Positions 35,517-44,429 of a DNA stretch of 64,000 nucleotides are shown piece by piece; position 1 is the stretch's first letter, and each line of letters opens with the position of its first letter. A program made the position numbers and the translations under genes. Source of the DNA: Mucilaginibacter sp. OK283 (GTDB taxonomy: Bacteria; Bacteroidota; Bacteroidia; Sphingobacteriales; Sphingobacteriaceae); the NCBI RefSeq assembly GCF_900110415.1, contig NZ_FODR01000004.1, forward strand, positions 248,001 through 312,000. Reading direction: 5' to 3'. A model generated the notes under the pieces. It saw only the letters and a program-made list of their open reading frames with translations. It was not told where the DNA came from and ran no database searches.

Positions 35517-38375
35517 ATGTCGGTATTCAACAAAAACTTCAAAATAGCTGCCGTTTTAGTGCTTTTAATAAGTGCCGAGGAGGCAACAGCCCAGGTAACG
35601 TGGCCTGTTATTACCAGGCAAACCAAACCCTGGGCCCGCTGGTGGTGGCAAGGCAGCGCTGTAAATAAAAAGGACCTGGCCTGGAATATGCAAAGCTACC
35701 ATGACGCCGGTTTAGGCGGAATGGAAATAACACCCATTTACGGCGTTAAAGGACACGAGCGTGAGTTTATACCGTATTTGTCGCCCCAATGGGTTGATAT
35801 GCTGAAATATACACTGCAGGAGGCTGAACGTTTGGATATGGGTATTGACCTGGCTAACGCCACAGGCTGGCCCTTTGGAGGCCCCTGGGTAACAGATCGG
35901 GATGCGAGTAAGGAACTCTTCTGGAAAAATTATGACCTGAAGGGCGGGGATAAATTAAATGAACCTGTGGTGTTTGTACAACAACCCCTGGTACGCGCAG
36001 ACGGCCAGGCGCCAAAGATCACCGACCTGGTTGAGCCCATCAGCGCTAATAAAAACCTGCAATTGATGGCGCTTGACCAGGTGCGGTTTGAAAAACGCAT
36101 ACCACTCACCGTTTTAATGGCCTATGATGGCAAAGGACAGGCCCTTAACCTGACCGATAAAGTTGAGGCCGATGGCAAACTTAACTGGACCGCACCCGCC
36201 GGTAACTGGAAGCTATATGCGCTTTTTATGGGTTGGCACGGTAAAATGGTGGAGCGGGCCGCCCCGGGTGGCGAGGGCTATGTGATTGACCATTTTTCGA
36301 AACCGGCGCTTGATCATTACCTGGATAAGTTTAACCAGGCATTCAAAGGCCAGGATGTAAGTGCTATCCGCGCGTTTTTTAACGACTCGTACGAGGTTGA
36401 CGACGCCCGCGGGCAATCAAATTTTACCCCACAGTTTTTTGACGAGTTTATTAAGCGCTGTGGCTACGATCTTCGGGATCATTTACCGGCCTTATTCGGC
36501 AGTGGCGACAAAGAGAACGATAACAGGATATTGTGCGATTACCGTGAAACCATATCCGATTTGTTGCTTGATAATTTTACCAAACCCTGGCACGAATGGG
36601 GTAAATCAAAAGGCGCTTTAATCCGTAATCAATCGCACGGTTCGCCATCCAACATACTGGATCTGTACGCAGCTATTGATATTCCTGAAACCGAGGGGAA
36701 TGATATTTTGCGATTCAAGTTTGCTACCTCGGCGGCACACGTTACAGGTAAACCGCTGGCTTCATCCGAGTCGGCAACCTGGCTTAATGATCATTTTTTG
36801 TCGTCATTAGGCGATATTAAACAGGCTATTGATAAATATTTTGTAGGCGGTGTTAACCATATTTTTTATCATGGTATCAGCTATTCACCAAAGGATGCCC
36901 CCTGGCCGGGTTGGTTGTTTTATGCCGAAGTACATTTTAACCAGACCAATCCGTTCTGGAACGACTTTTCGACCCTTAACCAATACATAACCAATTGCCA
37001 GTCGTTTTTGCAACAGGGCAAGCCTGATAATGATGTGCTGGTTTATTATCCCTTGTTTGATAGTTTTTCGGAGCCAGGCGAAAAAGGGTTGCTTAAGCAT
37101 TATGATGCCATGAAACCCGATTTTAGCGGTACCGGTTTTGAAAACTCAACCCAGGAGATGCTGAAAAAGGGTTATACTTTTGATTTTATATCAGATAAAC
37201 AGATAATGGCGCTGCAAGCCACCGGCGCTCTCATAGCCACTGGTGGAATCAGTTACAAAACCATTTTGCTGCCCGATTGCAGGTATATCCCGCTGGAAAC
37301 ATTCCATAAAATAATAGATCTGGCAAAGGCAGGAGCAACAGTGGTAGTGTATAAGAACCTGCCATCAGATGTGCCTGGATATGCCCGTTTAAATGAGCGG
37401 GAAAAAGCATTTAAGGATTTACTGACCGGGTTAAACTTTACCCCGGGGGCCAATGGTGTTAAAATAGCTACGATAGGCAAAGGCAGGTTTTTAATTGCCG
37501 ATGATATCCCCCCTTTGCTGGATGCCGCGGGAATTAACAGGGAAAGTATGACCGATGATGGACTTCAATTTGTACGCAGAACCTACAAAAACGGCAACAG
37601 CTATTTTATCGCCAATAATAGCGATAAAGCGATTGATGGCTGGGTAAGGTTATCAGTTAGTGCAGCGTCGGTAGTGGTATTTGATCCGATGACCAAAAGT
37701 TACGGCCTGGCCAGCAACCGGAAACAAGGCAAAGGCCAAACCGGTGTTTACCTGCAACTACAGCCCGGGCAAAGCTGCATTTTGCAAATGTTACCTTCAA
37801 AAGTTAATATCGCAAATTATAAATATTACCAGCTTGCCGGTAAACCGGTAAATGTAAATGGCATATGGGCGCTCACATTTACCCAGGGCGGCCCAACCTT
37901 GCCGCGACCAGTAAAAACCGGTGACCTTAAATCATGGACGGCTTTAGGGGGGGATGAATTTAAGGCGTTTTCGGGAACAGGGAGTTATTCAATCACATTC
38001 AAAAAACCTGCACAAAATGCGGTAGCCTGGCAGCTGGATTTAGGTAAGGTACATGAAAGTGCCGAAGTTTACCTTAACGGCAAAAAGTTGGCAACGCTGA
38101 TAGGTGCGCCATATATAATTACCATTTCTTCAGGACAGTTAAGGTTGATCAATCAGTTACAGGTAAAAGTAGCCAACCTGATGGTGAACCGCATTATAGA
38201 TATGGATAAAAAGAATATCCCCTACAGGATCTTCTATAATACTAATTTTCAGTCACATAGCTCCGGGTCCAAAGGCCAGGATGGGCTTTTTACCGCAATA
38301 AACTGGCAGCCAAAGCCATCTGGTTTGGTTGGGCCGGTTACCCTTAGGCCGGTTAAATATTTGCAAATTAAATAG
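35517..38375 (+). CDS. GH106 alpha-L-rhamnosidase
   Basis: GH106 enzymes remove terminal alpha-L-rhamnose, here most likely from rhamnogalacturonan or its fragments. The 952-residue protein has a short signal (ending ATAQ), then PWARWWWQGSAV, GLGGMEITPIYG and ANATGWPFGGPWV near the N-terminus, as in the family. The middle includes YEVDDARGQSNFT and ESATWLNDH, and the C-terminal about 150 residues form a beta-sandwich with HESAEVYLNGKKLATL. Length is typical (about 900-1100). It overlaps nothing; the next gene starts 7 bp after its stop. Confidence 0.9.
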   Translation: MSVFNKNFKIAAVLVLLISAEEATAQVTWPVITRQTKPWARWWWQGSAVNKKDLAWNMQSYHDAGLGGMEITPIYGVKGHEREFIPYLSPQWVDMLKYTLQEAERLDMGIDLANATGWPFGGPWVTDRDASKELFWKNYDLKGGDKLNEPVVFVQQPLVRADGQAPKITDLVEPISANKNLQLMALDQVRFEKRIPLTVLMAYDGKGQALNLTDKVEADGKLNWTAPAGNWKLYALFMGWHGKMVERAAPGGEGYVIDHFSKPALDHYLDKFNQAFKGQDVSAIRAFFNDSYEVDDARGQSNFTPQFFDEFIKRCGYDLRDHLPALFGSGDKENDNRILCDYRETISDLLLDNFTKPWHEWGKSKGALIRNQSHGSPSNILDLYAAIDIPETEGNDILRFKFATSAAHVTGKPLASSESATWLNDHFLSSLGDIKQAIDKYFVGGVNHIFYHGISYSPKDAPWPGWLFYAEVHFNQTNPFWNDFSTLNQYITNCQSFLQQGKPDNDVLVYYPLFDSFSEPGEKGLLKHYDAMKPDFSGTGFENSTQEMLKKGYTFDFISDKQIMALQATGALIATGGISYKTILLPDCRYIPLETFHKIIDLAKAGATVVVYKNLPSDVPGYARLNEREKAFKDLLTGLNFTPGANGVKIATIGKGRFLIADDIPPLLDAAGINRESMTDDGLQFVRRTYKNGNSYFIANNSDKAIDGWVRLSVSAASVVVFDPMTKSYGLASNRKQGKGQTGVYLQLQPGQSCILQMLPSKVNIANYKYYQLAGKPVNVNGIWALTFTQGGPTLPRPVKTGDLKSWTALGGDEFKAFSGTGSYSITFKKPAQNAVAWQLDLGKVHESAEVYLNGKKLATLIGAPYIITISSGQLRLINQLQVKVANLMVNRIIDMDKKNIPYRIFYNTNFQSHSSGSKGQDGLFTAINWQPKPSGLVGPVTLRPVKYLQIK

Positions 38376-38382
38376 TTATATC

Positions 38383-39153
38383 ATGGTAAAAGCATTAAAA
38401 TCCCTTTTTATCTTGTTAATGATAGCTTTCGCAGGCCTGGCGTTTGTTAATCAGCAAAAACCAACATTGTACCTCATCGGGGACTCTACAACCCACAACA
38501 GCGATAAGGAAACGTGGGGTTGGGGCAGTATCATTCCAAACTATTTTAACCTGTCGAAGATCAATATCGAGAACCATGCAATGGCCGGCCGCAGCACACG
38601 TACTTTTATAAAAGAGGGCAGGTGGAACAAGGTAGATTCCCTGTTAAAACCCGGCGATTATGTGATGATGGTATTTGGCCATAATGAAGGCAGCCAACCC
38701 GATACTACAAAAAAAGGATATCGCGGCGTATTAAAAGGTACAGGCGAGGAAACAGTAGAGCTTACCTGGCCAAATGGGATAAAAGAAACAGTACACACCT
38801 ACGGCTGGTATTTTCGCAAATTTATAAGGGAAACCAAAGCTAAAGGCGCTACGCCAATGGTCTTGTCGATGATTCCGCGTAATGAGTTTCGTGATGGTAA
38901 AGTGATTCGTGCTGATAATGATTATGGCAAATGGGCACGGGAGGTAGCGCAGCAGGAAGGGGCTATTTTCATTGATATGAACCGGCTTACCGCTGATAAA
39001 TATGACCAATGGGGCGCCGATTCGGTAAAAAAATTCTTTCCCGGCGATCATACCCATACCAATAAAGCAGGCGCAACGGTAAATGCCGAATCTGTTGCCG
39101 AAGGCATCCGGGCCAATCCGAAGAATCCTTTAAATAAATATCTAAAAAATTAA
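38383..39153 (+). CDS. CE12-like rhamnogalacturonan acetylesterase (second)
   Basis: The 256-residue SGNH hydrolase has a signal or anchor (about 3-22), then LIGDSTTHNSDKETWGWG (block I, nucleophile Ser), MAGRSTRTF (block II), FGHNEGSQP (block III, Glu where Asp is usual after Asn) and GDHTHTNKAG (catalytic Asp/His). It keeps the HTYGWYFRKFI segment seen in its downstream neighbour. The start at 38383 follows the GH106 stop; an earlier in-frame start inside that gene lacks a signal peptide. With three other esterases in the locus, different acetyl positions may be served. Confidence 0.87.
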   Translation: MVKALKSLFILLMIAFAGLAFVNQQKPTLYLIGDSTTHNSDKETWGWGSIIPNYFNLSKINIENHAMAGRSTRTFIKEGRWNKVDSLLKPGDYVMMVFGHNEGSQPDTTKKGYRGVLKGTGEETVELTWPNGIKETVHTYGWYFRKFIRETKAKGATPMVLSMIPRNEFRDGKVIRADNDYGKWAREVAQQEGAIFIDMNRLTADKYDQWGADSVKKFFPGDHTHTNKAGATVNAESVAEGIRANPKNPLNKYLKN

Positions 39154-39166
39154 TTGATAAGCTATT

Positions 39167-39973
39167 ATGAAAAAAATTATGTGTAAAAATGCAGGTTTAA
39201 GCTTAATGCTGATAGGCATGATATTGCTATCGTCTTTTATGCTGATAAAACCAGCTGATAAGCCAACATTTTATGTGATCGGCGATTCAACGGTTAAAAA
39301 TGGTAAAGGCAGGGGTGATGGTGGTTTGTGGGGCTGGGGCGACTTTATAGCTCAATATTTTGATACAACCCGGATATCAGTTGAAAACGATGCCCTGGGC
39401 GGAACCAGCAGCCGCACTTTTCAAACGCTGGGGTTATGGGATAAAGTACTGGCGAAAGTAAAGCCCGGCGACTTTGTAATTATGCAATTTGGCCATAACG
39501 ATGCCGGTGCACTGGATGATACTGCACGGGCACGTGGAACCATTAAAGGTATTGGTAACGAACAGCAGGAAATATACAACCCGATTAGGAAAGTACAGGA
39601 GGTGGTACATACTTATGGCTGGTACATGCGTAAATACATTGCCGATATAAAGGCCAGGGGCGCAACGCCAATTATTTGTTCGCCAATACCACGCAATTTT
39701 TGGAAGGAGGGCAAGTTTGCCGGCCGCAGGAACCAGGATAGCTACGGCCAATGGGCCAGGGAATTAGGCGAGGAAACCGGTACTTATTTTGTCGATTTGA
39801 ATAAAATGATAGCTGATGATTATGAGGCAGAGGGCGAGGCAAGAGTGAAGGCTACCTATTTTGGTACCGATGCCACCCACACGTTTGAGCCGGGCGCTCA
39901 GTTAAATGCAAAAATTGTGATCCAGGGGATAAGGTCATTTAATACACTGGCCCTTAATAAGTATTTAAAGTAA
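39167..39973 (+). CDS. CE12-like rhamnogalacturonan acetylesterase (third)
   Basis: The 268-residue secreted SGNH hydrolase has VIGDSTVKNGKG (block I), LGGTSSRTF (block II), FGHNDAGALDD (block III) and DATHTFEPGA (catalytic Asp/His). It resembles the preceding gene (shared VVHTYGWYMRKYI), so the two look like an old tandem duplication. Two in-frame ATG codons (39167, 39179) precede the signal peptide; the first is used here. It is 13 bp from the previous gene and 27 bp from the next. Confidence 0.88.
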   Translation: MKKIMCKNAGLSLMLIGMILLSSFMLIKPADKPTFYVIGDSTVKNGKGRGDGGLWGWGDFIAQYFDTTRISVENDALGGTSSRTFQTLGLWDKVLAKVKPGDFVIMQFGHNDAGALDDTARARGTIKGIGNEQQEIYNPIRKVQEVVHTYGWYMRKYIADIKARGATPIICSPIPRNFWKEGKFAGRRNQDSYGQWARELGEETGTYFVDLNKMIADDYEAEGEARVKATYFGTDATHTFEPGAQLNAKIVIQGIRSFNTLALNKYLK

Positions 39974-40000
39974 CAGCGCTCGTAAAGTGGGATTTAAGCG

Positions 40001-41071
40001 ATGAAAAGAAGGGATTTTATTGGGCACTTAGGCTTAGCTTCGGCGATGGCATTATTGCCGGGCCTGGCATTTGGCGCACCGGAAGGCCATGTTTCTTCTT
40101 TTGCCAAAAAACTGAAACCGGTTGGTCGTGCGCTGGAAATGGAGGGCTATTACGTTTGGTGCAACAGCCCCATTGAAGGGCCGGACGGCAGAATTCATGT
40201 GTTTTTTTCCAGGTGGACGGCAACAAAAAAAATGGGTGGATGGATCAATGGTTCCGAAATATGCCATGCTGTAGCCGACACACCCGAAAGCGAATTTAAA
40301 TTTACGGGAACCATCCTTGCCCCGCGCGGCCCGGGGTATTGGGATGCAACCACCTGCCATAATCCATCAATCAAAATAGTGGATGGCAAATATTGCCTGT
40401 TTTTTATGGGTAACTCCAATGGCAAAACCAATACCAAGCGTATCGGGCTGGCTACTGCCGATTCGCCCGATGGCCCCTGGACACGCCCGGACGAACCTTT
40501 ATTATTGCCGGGGGCGACGGGGGCATGGGATGATCATTGTACCACCAACCCTGCATTTATTAAACATCCCAACGGGCAATACTGGTTATTCTATAAATCG
40601 TGGAACACCAAAGAATATGAAACCTCAACCGATCCGCTGGTAAAGGGGAACCGCAAATACGGCCTGGCCATTTCCGATAAGCTGGAAGGGCCTTATGTAA
40701 AATATGAAGCAAATCCGGTAATAGATTTTTCGGCTCGAGGCAATAACGCCCAATTGGAGGATGCCTTTGTTTGGCTGGATAAGGGTCGCTTTAAAATGCT
40801 GGCCAGGGATATGGGCGTGTTTAATCACCAGTATGGTTTGTATATGGAGTCAAAAACCGGTAAGAAGTGGAAGGAACCTGAAATAGGCTATTTTAATGCC
40901 GAATATTATCATATCAATCAGCCGCCACCTCCAAAATATTTAAACAAATACGGCCGCTTTGAACGGCCGCAGCTATTGTTTCAAAATGGTAAACCAACAT
41001 ATATGTTCACCACATCGCAAGGGGGTAAATACATGACGGCTTCGCCTTTTATATTTAAAATAGAATCATAA
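40001..41071 (+). CDS. GH43-like five-bladed propeller protein, Tat-type signal
   Basis: The 356-residue protein begins MKRRDFIGHLG, a twin-arginine-like signal, which is unusual among the neighbours. The rest is beta-propeller sequence of the GH43/GH117 kind: YVWCNSPIEGPDGRIHVFFS, HNPSIKIVDGKYCLFFMG, TNPAFIKHPNGQYWLFYKS and QLEDAFVWLDKGRFKMLARD. Family-level placement is an inference and a named specificity is not possible; arabinose or galactose side chains of rhamnogalacturonan I are natural targets for such folds. It is within the plus-strand operon. Confidence 0.65.
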   Translation: MKRRDFIGHLGLASAMALLPGLAFGAPEGHVSSFAKKLKPVGRALEMEGYYVWCNSPIEGPDGRIHVFFSRWTATKKMGGWINGSEICHAVADTPESEFKFTGTILAPRGPGYWDATTCHNPSIKIVDGKYCLFFMGNSNGKTNTKRIGLATADSPDGPWTRPDEPLLLPGATGAWDDHCTTNPAFIKHPNGQYWLFYKSWNTKEYETSTDPLVKGNRKYGLAISDKLEGPYVKYEANPVIDFSARGNNAQLEDAFVWLDKGRFKMLARDMGVFNHQYGLYMESKTGKKWKEPEIGYFNAEYYHINQPPPPKYLNKYGRFERPQLLFQNGKPTYMFTTSQGGKYMTASPFIFKIES

Positions 41072-41081
41072 CAACCGGACG

Positions 41082-43223
41082 ATGAAGAAACTACTGCCTG
41101 TATATTTTGCAATTTTTACCTGTGCCTGGCCGATTATTATAAAGGCGCAAATCTTAATAGACCGCAAGGCATTGGTGCAAAGGCATAATGTGATCAATAA
41201 GGGTACAGACACCTTATCATCCCTGTCGGTTGGTAATGGGCGTTTTGCTTTTACGGTTGATGCTACCGGTTTGCAAACCTTTCCCAAACATTATGATAAA
41301 GGCATTCCGCTGGGTACACAATCAGAATGGGGCTGGCATAGCTTCAAAGATACCATGGGTTATAAGTTTGATGAAACATTAAAAACCTATACACTCAACG
41401 GCCGTAAAGTTACGTACGCGGTGCAGTGGAACCAGCCCGGGCGCAGTAGGGATGCAGCCAACTGGTTCCGCGAAAATGTGCATCGCTTACAACTGGGCAA
41501 TCTTGGTTTTATATTATTGCATAAGAATGGGACTGAGGCAAACATAAGCGAGATTCAAAACATTCGCCAGGAACTCGATCTTTGGAAGGGCGCCATCAAC
41601 AGCTCATTTACTTTTGACGGTGAAGCGGTAAGTGTGCAAACCTATGCCCACCAGGGACAGGATTTGGTGGCAGTAAAAGTGCAATCTAAATTATTGAGCC
41701 AGGGCAGGCTGAAAGTAAGGTTGCGTTTTCCGTTTCCTACCAATCAATTTACTGATTATGGCGATAACTGGAAAAACCCGGAAAAACATTCTTCAGCTAT
41801 CATTTCATCCGGTCGGAAGCAGGCTACCATTATTCATCGTTTAGATACTAACCAATATTTTGTGCGCCTGGATTGGCAGGGATCTGCATCCGTTAAAAAT
41901 ACCGCCGTTCATCAGTTTGTGTTATCCCCGCAGGGCAAAACAAATCTGTTAACATTTACCTGTTTGTTTACCCCACGCAAAACCGCGGCGGTTTTACCGG
42001 GCTTTACCCAAACGCAGGCAAACAACATACAGCAATGGAAGGCTTTTTGGCAAAGCGGCGGCGCGGTTGATTTTAGCGGCAGTACAGACCCACGGGCCAA
42101 TGAACTGGAACGGCGGGTGGTGCTATCCCAATACCTTACCAAAATACAATGCTCGGGCCATCAACCGCCGCAGGAAACCGGGCTCACCTATAATAGTTGG
42201 TATGGTAAACCCCACCTTGAAATGCACTGGTGGCATAGTATTCACTTTGCGCTGTGGGGACGGGAGCAGCTGTTGGAAAACAGCATGACCTGGTATCATC
42301 ATGTTAAAGCTAACGCACGTGCTATAGCTAAGCGGCAGGGTTACGATGGCGTTCGCTGGCAAAAAATGACTGATCCTGATGGTAATGAAAGCCCGTCATC
42401 GGTAGGCGCGTTCCTGATCTGGCAGCAGCCGCATTTTATTTATTTTGCCGAGCTGGATTTTCGTGCACATCCCAATAAGCAAACCCTAAATAAATACAAA
42501 GACCTGGTATTAGCCGATGCCGATTTTATGGCCTCGTTCCCCACTTACGATAAAGAGCTTGACCGTTATAATTTAGGCAAGGGCATTATACTGGCACAGG
42601 AACGCTATAAACCCGAAGAAACGTTTAACCCAACTTATGAACTGCAATACTGGCGCTGGGCGCTCACAACTGCCCAGGAATGGCGTAAACGGTTGGGCAT
42701 ACAACCCGATAAAAAATATGCGCTCATCCTGAAGAAACTGGCAGAGTTACCCCAAAAGGATGGCGTTTACCTTGCTGCCGAAAGTTCGCCCGATGCTTAT
42801 ACTAATCCGAAATTGAAAACAGATCATCCGGCGGTATTGGCGGCCTATGGTATGCTGCCTTATAACAATAAGCTGGATACCCTGGTAATGAAGAAAACTT
42901 TTGACCTGGTATGGAATGTATGGGACTGGAAAGATACCTGGGGCTGGGATTTCCCGATGACAGCCATGACCGCTGCCCGCTTAAATATGCCCGAAAAAGC
43001 CATTGAGGCCTTATTTATGCCCATAAAAACCAATACTTACCTGCCCAACGGTCACAATTACCAGGATGGGCGTTTACGCCTCTACCTGCCAGGCAACGGC
43101 GGATTGCTGGCTGCTGTAGCCATGATGTGTGCCGGCTGGGATGGTTCAACCATCGCTAATCCGGGTTTTCCAAAAGATGGAAAATGGAACGTAAGATGGG
43201 AAGGACTTAAAAAAATGCCTTAA
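41082..43223 (+). CDS. Predicted (alpha/alpha)6 glycosidase-like enzyme, family unassigned
   Basis: Family not recognised with confidence. The 713-residue secreted protein (signal about 1-23) has an N-terminal beta-rich domain (about 35-315; SLSVGNGRFAFTVDATGLQT) and a helical C-terminal domain (about 330-700) with aromatic-rich motifs HLEMHWWHSIHFALWGR, ETFNPTYELQYWRWAL, TWGWDFPMTAMTAARL and LPGNGGLLAAVAMMCAGWDG. This layout is like clan GH-L/GH65-type enzymes. Glu in HLEMHWW and in ETFNPTYELQYW are candidate catalytic residues by position only. It is co-transcribed with rhamnogalacturonan genes, 10 bp after the GH43-like gene. Confidence 0.6.
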   Translation: MKKLLPVYFAIFTCAWPIIIKAQILIDRKALVQRHNVINKGTDTLSSLSVGNGRFAFTVDATGLQTFPKHYDKGIPLGTQSEWGWHSFKDTMGYKFDETLKTYTLNGRKVTYAVQWNQPGRSRDAANWFRENVHRLQLGNLGFILLHKNGTEANISEIQNIRQELDLWKGAINSSFTFDGEAVSVQTYAHQGQDLVAVKVQSKLLSQGRLKVRLRFPFPTNQFTDYGDNWKNPEKHSSAIISSGRKQATIIHRLDTNQYFVRLDWQGSASVKNTAVHQFVLSPQGKTNLLTFTCLFTPRKTAAVLPGFTQTQANNIQQWKAFWQSGGAVDFSGSTDPRANELERRVVLSQYLTKIQCSGHQPPQETGLTYNSWYGKPHLEMHWWHSIHFALWGREQLLENSMTWYHHVKANARAIAKRQGYDGVRWQKMTDPDGNESPSSVGAFLIWQQPHFIYFAELDFRAHPNKQTLNKYKDLVLADADFMASFPTYDKELDRYNLGKGIILAQERYKPEETFNPTYELQYWRWALTTAQEWRKRLGIQPDKKYALILKKLAELPQKDGVYLAAESSPDAYTNPKLKTDHPAVLAAYGMLPYNNKLDTLVMKKTFDLVWNVWDWKDTWGWDFPMTAMTAARLNMPEKAIEALFMPIKTNTYLPNGHNYQDGRLRLYLPGNGGLLAAVAMMCAGWDGSTIANPGFPKDGKWNVRWEGLKKMP

Positions 43224-43283
43224 AAAAAGCCGGAGATAATAACCTGTGAATTAACTGAATAGAAATACATCAAAACCTACAAT

Positions 43284-44429
43284 ATGAACAAACTATTTGC
43301 AAAACTGAAAATGATACTGTGCGCGGGTGCAATCATAGTTACGGTGGGCGCTGTGCATGCCCAGCTGCCATCAAAAAGTAAAATATTGGCCGATATGACT
43401 TTGGCTAACAACTATTTTATGCAAAAATGGCCGGATGCAGGTGCTTCTGTTACTGTAAAAGGTGTTAACCGAACCAGTAACCTGTGGACAAGAGCGGTTT
43501 ATTACGAGGGTTTGATGGGGATGTACAAAATTGATCCGCAAAAAAAATATTATGATTACGCGGTTGACTGGGGCGAAAAACACCAATGGGCGCCGCGTGG
43601 TGCCGTTGATACCCGGAACGCCGATAACCAATGCTGCGGCCAGACATATATAGACCTGTACCTGGTAGATAAAAAGCCGGAACGTATAGAGAAAATAAAG
43701 CAAAGTATCGACCTGATGGTCAATAGCGAAAAACAGGATGACTGGAGTTGGGTTGATGCGCTGCAAATGGCCATGCCGGTATATGCCAGGCTTGGCGCGG
43801 TTTACCAGGACGATAAGTATTATGAAAAGATGTTCGCCATTTATAACTATACCAAAACAGTGCATGGCGGCAAGGGCTTGTACAATACTGCCGATCATCT
43901 TTGGTGGCGGGATAAGGATTTTGTAACCCCTTACAAAGAGCCCAATGGCGCCGATTGTTACTGGTCGCGCGGTAATGGCTGGGTATTGGCGGCCATGTTA
44001 CGTGTTTTAGAGGTAATGCCCAAAAAAGCCCCGCATCGCGATGAATATTTAAATGTTTATAAAGAAATGATTGAAGCCCTGGTACCGCTGCAACGTGCGG
44101 ATGGTTACTGGAATGTGAGCTTAAAAGACTCTACCAATTTTGGCGGCAAGGAATTAACAGGTACAGCACTGTTTGCTTATAGTATGGCCTGGGGCATCAA
44201 CCATGGCATCCTCAAAAAGAAAACCTATTTACCTATAGTAACCAAAGCCTGGAATGCCATGTCGGCCGAGAGTTTACATACAGATGGTATGCTGGGTTTT
44301 GTGCAGGGAACCGGCAAGCAACCTAAAGACGGGCAGCCGGTAACTTATAACAGCGTGCCTGATTTTGAAGACTATGGTTTGGGCTGTTTTCTGCTGGCAG
44401 GCAGCGAAGTTTATAAATTGAGTAAATAA
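43284..44429 (+). CDS. GH105 unsaturated rhamnogalacturonyl hydrolase
   Basis: GH105 enzymes hydrolyse the unsaturated uronic acid left at the end of oligosaccharides by lyases. The 381-residue protein has a signal peptide (ending VHAQ) and an (alpha/alpha)6 barrel with WTRAVYYEGLMGMY, DDWSWVDALQMAMP (catalytic Asp region), DCYWSRGNGWVLAAM, and ELTGTALFAYSMAWGI. It would act on the product of the PL22-like lyase or of rhamnogalacturonan lyases. Its stop codon overlaps the start of the GH31 gene by one base (TAATG). Confidence 0.9.
   Translation: MNKLFAKLKMILCAGAIIVTVGAVHAQLPSKSKILADMTLANNYFMQKWPDAGASVTVKGVNRTSNLWTRAVYYEGLMGMYKIDPQKKYYDYAVDWGEKHQWAPRGAVDTRNADNQCCGQTYIDLYLVDKKPERIEKIKQSIDLMVNSEKQDDWSWVDALQMAMPVYARLGAVYQDDKYYEKMFAIYNYTKTVHGGKGLYNTADHLWWRDKDFVTPYKEPNGADCYWSRGNGWVLAAMLRVLEVMPKKAPHRDEYLNVYKEMIEALVPLQRADGYWNVSLKDSTNFGGKELTGTALFAYSMAWGINHGILKKKTYLPIVTKAWNAMSAESLHTDGMLGFVQGTGKQPKDGQPVTYNSVPDFEDYGLGCFLLAGSEVYKLSK

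Noticed and set aside
38329..38382. Earlier start of the second acetylesterase inside the GH106 gene
   Set aside because: It would add 18 residues before a normal signal peptide; the ATG at 38383 is 7 bp after the GH106 stop.
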